From assembly GCF_000150275.1 (NCBI RefSeq), contig NW_002060943.1, positions 10,683,064 to 10,747,063 of the forward strand: DNA of 64,000 bases, given 5' to 3'. Below, piece by piece: positions 38,001 to 48,788 of the stretch. The translations under genes and the position numbers were made by a program. The DNA comes from Trichoplax adhaerens. Its lineage: Eukaryota; Placozoa; Uniplacotomia; Trichoplacea; Trichoplacidae. The notes under the pieces are model-generated. The model did no database searches, was not told where the DNA came from, and saw only the letters and a program-made list of their open reading frames with translations. Within the stretch, counting starts at the first letter, position 1. Every line of letters starts with the position of its first letter.

Positions 38001-41000
38001 GCTTAAAACTATTACATGTTCGAAATTCTTGTATCAATGCTGTACTACGCAACGTAAATATTATCTGCTAGTAATATAATAGGTATTTTTTAGACAAGAA
38101 TATCTTACAAATAAAATTTCTGTAAACTTGACGTAACTTTGTAATACAACATTATAGTAAATTGTTAAAATGAGAGTTTCGCACAAGTGGTGCAGTCTAA
38201 GATAGTTCATGTTTATAGATTGGGTCTTAAGGTTATATAAAAGTGTTTACTCATCGTTAGTTAGATACCATAGTCCCTGGTTGTGATTGATTTAATAATA
38301 TAATGAAATAAAAAAAGAAATCAAGGGTCTTGTCGTATTGTTTCTGAGATGCTCGTTCTTCATCACCATATAATATGTGCATATTGGAATATTAATAAGA
38401 ATCTATTTTAGATGTATCAAATAAAAATTGTACTATACAGTAACATAGAGTTCTAATGCGAAAAATCTTTATATTTAATACATTAATCAAGCTTTAAAAT
38501 GAAAGCAATGAAAAACTGTTGGTATTAGATATGTAATGGTTAATATTGCTAATCTGTGAATAAAATCGAATTCGCGTAGAGGATCTTAATTATTATGTCA
38601 CTAAATAGAATATTAGTAATAATAAGTAGCATTTGCATAAGTTATGGTATTTCAGGAACCTCAAAATTATGTAATGCGGTCTCATAAACGTTCATCTAAT
38701 ATGTATATCGTAATTTATGAACAGTTTAAATAATGTCAGACACTGTAAGGCCTAAATTTAAATATCCCAATAATTTTAACATAGAATATCGTATCGTACG
38801 GTATATCTAGGCTTACAAGCATGGAATGTATGGAGCTGATTATGTCTGGATTGTACCTGGCTTTCTGTCTTCTACGTTCTGGGATAAAGCCGTTAACGTA
38901 AAACACGTTAATTGTACACCACAAGAAATTGCCATAGCCGCCAATTATTCTCTCTCAATCGATTTTGCTACGATTAATACTGCTGATGAAACTACCATAT
39001 CTGGCATGGTTCGATGCTTTATTTTTCTATACTGTATTATCCTTATCGTACTCCTATATCTGATCTAGCTCAGATTAAATATGATATATGTCTATGTTAT
39101 ATTTTTTACATATACATAGACACCACAATCATTTGATATTAGATATCATAACTGGCCATCAATTGTCAATCATACTTATTGGCCTAATAGTTACGCTGGT
39201 TTTACATACGATGCTGTTTGGGCAGAAGCTTTAGCTTTAAACAGTTCTCTTAGTCGAATAACAAAACTTAATCGAAGTTTGGACGATTTTCGGTACAGCG
39301 ATAGTGAAATGGCAGGAATTTTTAAAGAGGAAATGTATCGAGTCAATTTTTCTGGGATAAGTGTAAGTCTTTATATGAGCAATATTAAGATTATTTAGCG
39401 AAAAGTGTTAAATGTATAGACGAATATCAATATCTTAAGACGACAACAGTAGTTTATTATAAATTTCTAGTTTTACAAATGATAGTCGATCTCTAATATT
39501 TAATTAGCAATCCTTGAAAATTAACTTTGAGCCAAATAGCGTATTTTTACAGAGTTATTTTGGCGCTGCCCTTTTATTATTTACTCGCTCTAAAAATTAT
39601 ATACGATATAACTTTACTAAAATTGTTACTAACTATATAGTGGATATTGTCGAAATAAATGGTTACATTAGCATGCATGATTCAGAGTAAAACTTGATCG
39701 AATTTGAAAATACCCAAATACTTAAGGATAGCGCTTGCTATTTGATTGCAGTAATTGTGGATATGTGATGGATTAATGATTTAATAGCTTAATTTTATAT
39801 TTTATTAACTGATTGCTCTTGCTTCCATAGAACATGATCAAATTCGATAAATACGGTGATGTACATCCTCATAATACCTATTTAGTTCAACAGCAAGGTC
39901 AGAAAAGTTGTTGTAAGATACAGTATATCTCAAAAGTCGTTATGAAGTAGTGAGTAATGTATTAACAATGTTCCAATGCAGTTATAATATTATTTTTGGA
40001 TGTATTTGTGTATTATAATCACTATATAGGCAATGCTAAGAGATTTGTAGCTACTATAATAGCTAAAGAGAATCTAATAGATTTCAATACAATCCCTCCA
40101 AATGTTATTAAATGGGCAGGTTTGACGTAAACTTTTATTAAGAATGATAATTTCATATTCGAAAATAACAAGGTAGCCATTTTTAGGGCCATAGGGTTGT
40201 AACTATCATGTAATACATTAGCTTAAGTGATTTGGATACACTACAATAATTTCGTTCCTACTTTCATTAGGTAATGGACCTCCAGTTGATCAGGTCAAAC
40301 GTGTTTACCGTCTGTTAAGAATCCCTTTGGCTATATTTATAATCATGACTATCTTATCTTGCATTGCTATATTAATAGCAGTAGCCTTTCTGATTTACAA
40401 TGACAAAAACAGAAATAAAAAGTATCGTGATGTACTGTACAAAGGCACAGTATATTAAACCTGCGGAATTTATTTATTTAGTATCTAGATATATTATTGA
40501 TAAGTATAGGAATTGCTGATGTAGTCTTTATAAGTGCTATCACTTTGCATCAGAAAGCGCCATGCATCGATATTGTTTATCTACAGTAGCTTTCAAACCA
40601 AGTGAAACCATTCCGTGTACTTCTATTCATCGTGCGATGTATAACTTACGCTAACAAAAATTTACGAAATCGGTCATTTTTCATACTTTATGATGTTTAA
40701 TACAAAATCACAAAGAAGCTAGTAATTCACAATTTTTTGATTAAAATATTTGTACTGTACTAGCGTATTCATCAGATTAGCTATATTTTGCATAGTATCT
40801 TAGCAAAAGTCGGTTCAGATGAGACTTCTGCCGTGCCTCTAAAGGGCTTTTCTTTGATTTAAATAATCAGGCATTTAAACCAATTATTTATTAAACATAT
40901 AGCGATTAGTGAGAGAAAATTCAAATGTGTTGGTTTAATCTTGAATAATTGAATTATTTAAAATCAATACAGAAGTAGTTATTAGCTGCTGAGTAGTATT

Positions 41001-42773
41001 ATTTAAATTATCAGTATTTTAGTTTGTTTATTACGGGTATGCTATCGCTGCAGATAATGAACAAAATTTGGACAAACAAATGTTACCTAAATTAGGCAAT
41101 AATTAAAACCTACAGAACTTCTATACTCAAGCTCTAGCTTAATTATTCGCATATTGTTACCGGTAGTAAGATTTTTATTTTCTTTATAGGGTTATTAAAA
41201 TGTCTAGCCCAAATCTAAACAGCCTAATTCTGATTGGATGCATAAGCTTGTATTTATCAGTTATTGCAAGTGGAACAATTAGTGTTGTTGAATCTCCTAT
41301 CTTATGCATGGTAAGCACGAATCATTCAGCTATGAAAACTCGTAATATACATCTCAGGCTTTCCTGTATCGGAAAACCATTAGCTAATTTATATATTGGA
41401 CGAAGACTTAAAGAGTGTGCAGATTGAATCATTATATTTTAGTTCTTTGTATCCTATAACAAATTAGAGCTCGACTATTAGTCTCATTACTTCAGTTAAA
41501 TAGCACATCTTTAAAAGTATTTAAGTTACTTGTTGTATGATTGGATGGTTAATTTTGGTGAACAGTTACCTCCTTGGCTCACAACAATTGGATTTGCAAT
41601 AGTCTCAGGCTCAATGTTTGCTAAAACGTATCGGGCTTATAAGATCTTTACTACTAAGAAACGAATTTCTGTGAGTATCATTTAAAGTACTATTTTACTG
41701 CTCATCATAACGTGCCATATGGGTATATTTTCATCACTTACAAAGATTATACTGAAATGAATGGGACAATTTTATACTCATGATGGCCTATAACTAAGGT
41801 TACAGAGAAGATACTTTATAATTCAGTCTGCTGCTTTTTCTAATTTCTAATTATGAACCAGCCCATACATGATTACCACCTATACGGGATTGTGACCGTA
41901 TTAATCCTTGCAGAAACTTCCATACTCACCACCTGGACAGCTGTTGATCCAATGAAACCGGAGTATAACATATTGAAGAGAGAAGTATTGAATCATTTCA
42001 ATATCGCAAGTTTTGATGTCTTTATCTTAATATTATTACCTAGACTAATAAGAAGTATGATCTCTTCTCGATGTTGTTTACTTGAATAGTTACGAATTGA
42101 TCAATTTTGATTCTTTTAAAGCCACTAATCTGAATCTCAAACGATTATCATTATAATATCCGCAATAGTAGTACTTATATGCATCATTTTATTTTCAAAA
42201 TAAAATATTGACTGCTTACATAACGTCTTGCAGTGAATTTAGAATTTTTGAATCATTTTTGTTCGGTAGGTTTCTTTCAGCAACGATTCTATAATAGTGA
42301 TTTCACAGCTGCTGGAATGTGACTGCCAACATGGCACCATTTGGCTTGTGACTATTTTAGCTCTTAATGGATTTGTGATAATTTTTGGCGCATTTATAGC
42401 ATATGAAGCAAGGAAGATTAAATTGCTGATCATGAATGAGTCCAAGCAAATCGCTATATGTATTTACAATGTTGCATTACTATGCATTATTGTCATACCG
42501 ATCACATTTTCTCTACCTAATACATCTGGTGGACCTTACATCACTTCTTGTGGCTTGATTTTGTATTGCACAACTACTACTATTTGTATCTTCTTCATTC
42601 CTAAGGTAATTATAGGATATTTGATGTTCGCCTAAATCTAAGATAGCAATAGACAATTATTGCTCATTACATTAAATCGACGTAGTATAGATTCTGATAG
42701 CTACCGTAGGGTATTATTCATTTTTCTATAGGTCAGACATAACAAAATTGGTCCTGCTCAGCCTTATGAATGA
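35045..42773 (+). CDS. GABA-B-like class C receptor, copy A (possibly damaged)
   Basis: Metabotropic GABA-B-type receptor with an extracellular Venus flytrap and seven membrane helices; signalling through G proteins is the family role. Exons: 35045-35269 (signal peptide, then LYIGGFFPIDNVGWNGSG), 35813-35950, 37071-37241, 37431-37538, 37931-37996, 38811-39008, 39120-39362, 39831-39897, 40030-40119, 40271-40421 (TM1), 41190-41310 (KMSSPNLNSLILIGC), 41566-41670 (MFAKTYRAYKI), 41862-41984 (WTAVDPMKP), 42270-42605 (LLECDC, then AYEAR and IYNVALLC) and 42732-42773. The splice-joined product would be 727 residues. KMSSPNLN and MFAKT resemble GABBR2. There is no 7TM-proximal cysteine-rich domain, as in all GABA-B receptors, and no C-terminal coiled coil. 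Damage: the exon 2 donor reads CAG|TT instead of CAG|GT, and the last exon encodes only 13 residues versus 47 in copy B. The ligand is unknown. Confidence 0.85.
38809..39482. repeat. Near-identical block shared with copy B (conversion tract, A side)
   Basis: These 674 bp equal 52993-53666 at a constant offset of 14184 with no indels and three substitutions (A positions 39054, 39447 and 39471). The block spans exon 6, the whole following intron, exon 7 and about 120 bp of the next intron. Identity stops abruptly on both sides. Confidence 0.95.
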
Positions 42774-42970
42774 ATTGATGAAATTGGCTTTTGATAAAAG
42801 ATCAGTTATAGGTGTACACACCTGATAATGTTTATCAACTAATATAACGTCCAACAAAATAGATATTCTTTGTATTAGTAATGTTACTGAAAGGAAAAGA
42901 TTGCCAAAACAATTTTCGTAACTACTAAGTATAAACTACTGTTAAATTATTCATTACTGAATATCATCAG

Positions 42971-44473
42971 AGGGGACATAATTGACATGCAGGCCCAGCC
43001 TGATGGAGGCTACAAATATATTTTGAATTACCAGGACCATCTCACCAAGTTTTGTGTGTTACGTCCTTTAAAATCTAAGTAGCAAGAGGTAGTGAGTAGG
43101 GAAATATTCGAAATTTTTGGTTTACTAGGAGCTCCTACCATCTTGCATACCGATAATGGTCGTGAATTTTCGAATAAGGTATTGCAATTCAAGTTTAAAA
43201 TCTTTAGAACAATTAGAGGCTCGAATGACAAGTTATTCATTAATACTAAATATTGTTACGAAATGCTGTTTTCTCGATTTTATACTACCTATTCTTAGAA
43301 ATGTCATGCTTCTCTAAAAAGTATTTACATATTAGTATTTAACAGAAATCTTGACAATTTGGCCAAATTGTAAACAAGTACATGGCAAGCCGCGACATTC
43401 TCAGTCGCAAGGCTCCGTAGAGCGAGCCAACCAAGATGTAGAGGTAATCCTTGCATGTTGGAAGAGGGAACATAGTATTGTAAATTAGGCTAGCCATTTA
43501 CCGTTGATTCAGTGGCAGAAAAATTCAAGGTTTCATTCTGGTGAGTTAGCCATTTATACATAAAATAGTTTTCGTAATATTGTGCGTCATTTATGTAATC
43601 AAAAAATATATCGAAATTTCATATTTAGGGATTGGGAGGTCACCTTACGAGGCAATGTTTGGTAAAAAGCCTAGGGTCGATATTGACGGCAGAAAATTTT
43701 CTAAAAGTGTGCTAGACAAGATAGGTTACATACAAGGTACAGATGAAGATAATATCGAATCACAGCCGTTTGAAAATATACCAGATTCAGAAGATGAGCT
43801 AAGCAGCCAAGAATCTTCCTTCGACGATTTAGAATCGAATGCTGATTTATGCGTCAGTTGCCAAAGACCATCTAGTAGAGCACATAAGTGTCGTATTTGC
43901 AAAAACTATTGCCATGCAATACCGCCCTGTTGTGCTTCTACGGATATTGAAGAAGGGTTTGGTAGTCTGGTTACCTGTCGACTATGTGAATCAGAAGAGC
44001 ACACACGTAACTTGAGGCAGCAATCGAAGAGAAAATTGCAGCAACAAGCAGAAACAATGCTGCAGAAATCGGTAAAAAGGCTAAAGTCAGGCATAGTTGG
44101 TGACACCGTGCTGATTCCATTGCCAGAACCTGATAGAGAGAAAAGCCAATTAAGGAACGTGCAAGCCTGTATTTTTTCTGTATCAAAAGATAATTATTAC
44201 CAGTTAGGAACATGGCATGGCCTAATAAATAGGTTACATGATGCCACCCAGCTTACCCTATGTAAGGAATCGTTCTTAGCAAAAGATGATATAAATTGTA
44301 ATGTTAAAATTAGTCTTAGAGAAACTGCCAAATTAGAATCTGTTATCACTGGCCAAAAATCTCATTTCTGTGGTTGCTATACATCTTGCATTACTAGCCG
44401 ATGCAAATGCTTTAAGGCTAATGTTAAGTGCAACAGTAAATGTCATCATCAGAGAACCTGTAAAAATAAATAA
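42971..44473 (+). pseudogene. Decayed KRBA2/SCAND3-type integrase gene
   Basis: Integrase core (rve/DDE) related to the integrase-like proteins KRBA2 and SCAND3/ZBED9. All three catalytic acidic residues are visible: D in IIDMQ (42984-42986), D in HTDNGREF (43152-43154) and E in GSVERANQDVE (about 43420). A GT-AG intron fits 43179-43335 and another 43541-43628; splicing the latter gives the conserved join HSGIGRSPYEAMFG. Two in-frame TAG codons, at 43080-43082 and 43486-43488 (the latter where the family has Trp), break the frame. The last exon, 43629-44473, is intact, with a zinc-finger-like Cys/His cluster (CVSCQRPSS...CRICKNYCH) and a CXC-like end (CGCYTSCITSRCKCF). The N-terminal part upstream of 42971 was not found. 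It follows copy A by about 200 bp. Confidence 0.85.
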
Positions 44474-44530
44474 TTATAATAATAATCAGAACATAATAAA
44501 TTCTTTAATAACTACTTAACTGATAATAAT

Positions 44531-44790
44531 ATCTCAGGTTTATTTGGTAAAGTTACTGCAAGAATAAAGATTATTATAATCAACAAAGAAATGTGACTCA
44601 GGTTTAGGTAGTAAAGTTATTGCAATAATAAAGATTATTATAATCAACAAAGAAATATATCTCTGGCTAATTAGTAATATTACTGCATGAATAAAGATTA
44701 TTATAATCAACAAAAAATATATCTCTGGTTTATATAATAATGTTTCTGTATGAATAAAGAGTATTACAATCAACAAAGAAATATATCTGG
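44531..44790. repeat. Four imperfect 63-64 bp tandem repeats
   Basis: The core ATAAAGATTATTATAATCAA recurs at 44564, 44628 and 44691, and as a diverged form at 44754, with periods of 64, 63 and 63 bp. The spacer between cores also repeats (CTCAGGTTTA... then ...TTACTGCA). It starts about 60 bp after the integrase stop codon and may be part of that element's 3' end. Confidence 0.9.
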
Positions 44791-44794
44791 GCAT

Positions 44795-44874
44795 TGACTA
44801 GGCATTTCGCGAACTGACTAGGCATTTCGCGAATTGACTAGGCATTTCGCGAATTGACTAGGCAATTCGCGAAA
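44795..44874. repeat. Four 20 bp tandem repeats with TTCGCGAA core
   Basis: The unit TGACTAGGCATTTCGCGAAT begins at 44795, 44815, 44835 and 44855, with one or two changes in some copies (GGCAATTCGCG in the last). Each unit holds the 8 bp palindrome TTCGCGAA. It directly follows the 63 bp array and may be a subterminal repeat of the integrase-bearing element (inference). Confidence 0.92.
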
Positions 44875-47800
44875 TCACTGGATTTCGTACTTGCACGGTA
44901 ACATCGCCTTCCTAAATTAACTGATTAATCAATGGTAATATAATCTAATACTCTTTTAACTCTTTTAATAATCACCAAATTTTAACTCAATTTTATGTTA
45001 GGATTTGGGTTAAAGTATTATTGACTTCAGAAAATCGGTGTGAAACTCCAGTTGTGAGCTACAGTATTAGCTACATATTTTAATTAAACAGCAACTGAAC
45101 AGTTACCTTTATCACGTAGATGAGGTAAACCAAACTTAAATAATATTTGCTAATCCAAAATTACAACACATGGTGATACGCCTACATCTTTTTTATGTAC
45201 TTCATTGCTTAAGCTGTACGCTACTCTATGACAATTAAATGGCCTGTAAGTTAGGAAATCACTTCATATATCCGATATTAAATGAAAATTTAATGGACAG
45301 CTATAGCTAAAATAGTTAAAGCTATCATATAGACTTGATTACTAAACTTCGTTTAATAAGGTGTAAACTTTAACGAAATGGTAAATAGATAAATCATTAA
45401 TGCCCTCTTCTGAACGTGCTACTGAATTACAGCATACAGTATATTAATTATTATTCTAAATTAATAAGTATATTCTACATTAAGGTCAGCAATATTAGGA
45501 CATACTGTGCCAGATAACAGTTCATTAGGTCACTTTGCATTCTATACTCAGTAATACAATCTATACTTTTAATATTTAACTGATCTATGTATAATTGTAA
45601 TCATGCTGTATTGATTATAGTTTTGTACGAAGATATAGTAACTGTCGATACTCATTCTTATACTAAATTTAGTAAGCAATAATTGGTGGTATTCAATAAT
45701 TCTTGCTTATGATCGTCAAATTATGAACTAGTTAGGCATATAAGTTGTGAAAATTACCATAGTCAGTTTTGTCGTTGAAATTGCAATTCACAGTTGTAAA
45801 AATTTTCTTAGCGAGAACTCATAATAGACATTAGTCTACTCCAAATCTTTTGTGATTGCATTTGTGGGGAAAATTCGAAGTAGGTTTATTACAATAGTCG
45901 TAATCTTTGATACTCTATAATTTAAACAGACGTATATTAAGTCTTTAACCTAACTATAAGCATCAATTTATAGTGCGATAAGGCAAAAAGAATAATTTTC
46001 CACTATTGATGTACATATTTATTTTGTCAGGATATCTTTCGAATTTAAGATACATTCAGGCCAAAATATTTTAACAAAATTTTTTCCCGTACTATATCAA
46101 ATCCATGTACTGAACATCAAAATGGTGTTTTATAAGTATAAAGCAGTAAGTACCATGTTACCATGAATTTAAATAAGAGAATTCTAAAAAGCTAAACTAA
46201 CGCAAGGAGAAGAGATAATTGTAACGATATCTGACATATTAAGCGTACATTCAGTTTATACATGTCGGAATAACACGGATCAATAGCAGTTTAATTAAGA
46301 AACGCAGTAATACAATGAAGTTATGAAAGGGGAAAGGATAAATGCAATTATCTCTCGTATACAGTAATTGAGTATACATCCAATTCGATTATATGGTGGC
46401 TGTATGGTTTCATACAGAATACCTTGCTAAGAATATGATTTTGCAATGATGCTGTAAAGTAAAAATGGTGATGTTGTAATTTCTGTGACTGGTGAATACA
46501 AAGTAAAAATCTTTTAAGTACCGGTCCCATATTGACTTAAACTAGCTTTTACTTCACGTAATATGCATAACTAAGAATAGTGAAGATAGAACTTTTATTA
46601 GCACTTTCTGTTACTCGAATTATTCCCATTATTATAGAAGTATGTTACTTGTAAACAACCCTTAGTCTAGTTATCCTTTATTACAGTACGTTTCTTTAAC
46701 CATAATATCCTAATATAGTTATTCTATTAGCAAATATTTTAATGTATTACGGTGCTCATACGTAAACGTAACTGCCGCAAGACTATTGCCTAGATTAACT
46801 AACCTGACTTAGGATTAAAGCATCTCATTACTTTCTACACGTAATAGCAATAAATACCAAATATATAACAGCCACCCTAAATGAAAATTACGACAAGACA
46901 TTTATCTATATATCATATTTTGTACAACAATTGCAGACTTTACTATAATAGCTACGATGATAAAGTTATTTAAATGCTCAGGTAACATCGTAATAGCTAA
47001 TTACAGTTGTTCATTAACTGATACCTTGATTAATGGTGCTGCTTTGGAGTAACTTTTGCGTAGTAGGCCTAGCACAGTTATTATTAGATAACATTTAGGA
47101 ATTACTAAAACTGATTTTATGCATAAAATTTTACTTTTTTCGACAGATAACTACGAATTCTTCGAATATTATCAAGTACTGACAACTAATATTCGTGTAA
47201 TGTAGCAATATAACAAATCGGTTGATTTTATTTTCCAGTAAAATTTTTGAATTTATAGTTTAATCTATGCGAGTATCAAAAGATGCTGTCTACTTTACAA
47301 ATATGTGAAACTCCGAATGATAATATCACCAATGAAAAGCAAACTATATTATCTGGCAAAGATAAGAATCTCTGTAAAAAATTATTTTGAGACACTAATC
47401 TTCCTATTTTATCACTTAGAGTCGTAATAAGGAATTTATAACCACTGATATATTTAGTTACTAATCCTAATGCAACATGATAACTACACCTGATATACCT
47501 AATAAGCTGCAGTAATTCAAAATGTGCAATATATGGACGACATTAAAATAGCAGATACTAAAAATCAATGAAACAGCGGATTTATCTAGTACACCTGGCG
47601 GAGCGGTATCAATAACTATTTGAGTTGTAGATCCTGCTGTATCTTCGGCTGACTTAGAGTCAGTTAGTACCGTGATTAATGAAAGGTGATGAATAAACTG
47701 TTGTAAAAGGAGTAAACTGTACGTAGATGCAAACAATTTATAAATCGAATTGTATAAGAAAATAAGATTTCTCTAGTAATATCATTTTTTTAAACCTATT

Positions 47801-48788
47801 CCCTTATTGATACTCTGCTCTATGGAATTACAAAAATTTAGACCTATATTAACAGTGACAGTATAATTGCCTTATATTTACAGAAACTACCGTAAACTTC
47901 ACTTTCGTGATTGGGTATGTCGAATTATTCCGCCTAATGATAATAATAGCATATTTTCTTTCTGATCTTTGTCATAACATCTTCATATGACAGGAAATAA
48001 AGTCTAAAAGTCGATTGTATAAATTCTACATGTGACATGAATGGGTATAATTTATGAATAATTCAGCAATAGATATTCTCTCATTTGAAGAATTAATCTA
48101 TTTTCTATCTCAATTTCAATAAATATCAGCTGTACACATCTTGTAATACATTAGAAAAGAGAACGATTTCATATACTAGTTAAGATAAAGTCAATAACTC
48201 TTTCAAGAATGTAAATTCAAGTAATTGCAAATTATTACATTAATTATTCATTTCTATCAGATTGGTAAATTAAAATTCTAAAATTTTGTATAGTTTTGAA
48301 ATCTTAATTAAGCAAACTGTCTCCTATTTTATGATATAACTGACATCATCAAATGGAATTTTTTATAAAATAAAGAATATATATTATCTAATTTTAAGTA
48401 AATAAGTCTTGATAGTAAATAGTAAAAATAGCTCAAAGATGCCTTTAAAACCCATTTGAACTCTATTAATATAAAATATAATAAGAATAACTTTTTTTAT
48501 TGTTTCATTGTCGATTAATATTTACAGGCTAATATCCTTTCTATTACCGAATTCATCACAACAGGAAATTTTTGACTAACTATATTAGCTTGTCTTTCTC
48601 TTAATGATAATCCTTATAGTTCTAGTATTTTAACATTGCGCATTGCCTAAACATTAGCGAATGATTGTATTCGAATCACTAAAATTTAAGTATTTCGATT
48701 ATTTTCAATCAGTATAGCTTTTCATTTTACTTTACTATTTCAAAATACCCATAGAATTTATTTCGAATCAAGTAATCCATCGCTAAAA
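44875..48788. other. 3.9 kb spacer between receptor copies A and B
   Basis: Mostly AT-rich with no recognisable gene. On the minus strand, 47580-47690 has an exon-like, less AT-rich reading (VLTDSKSAEDTAGS...VIDTAPPGVLDK), but I found no flanking exons and cannot assign it. The promoter of copy B should lie here. Confidence 0.5.

Noticed and set aside
43080-43488. Possible reassignment of TAG as a sense codon (two in-frame TAGs in the integrase gene)
   Set aside because: GPATCH1 and the unidentified gene end at TAG in the expected place, so TAG is a normal stop here and the integrase gene is decayed.
43580-43628. In-frame start of the 297-codon ORF at 43580 as a stand-alone gene
   Set aside because: The first codons are intronic. 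The conserved integrase sequence begins only after the acceptor at 43628.
44531-44874. CRISPR-like array
   Set aside because: Repeats are contiguous tandem units without unique spacers, in eukaryotic intron-containing DNA.
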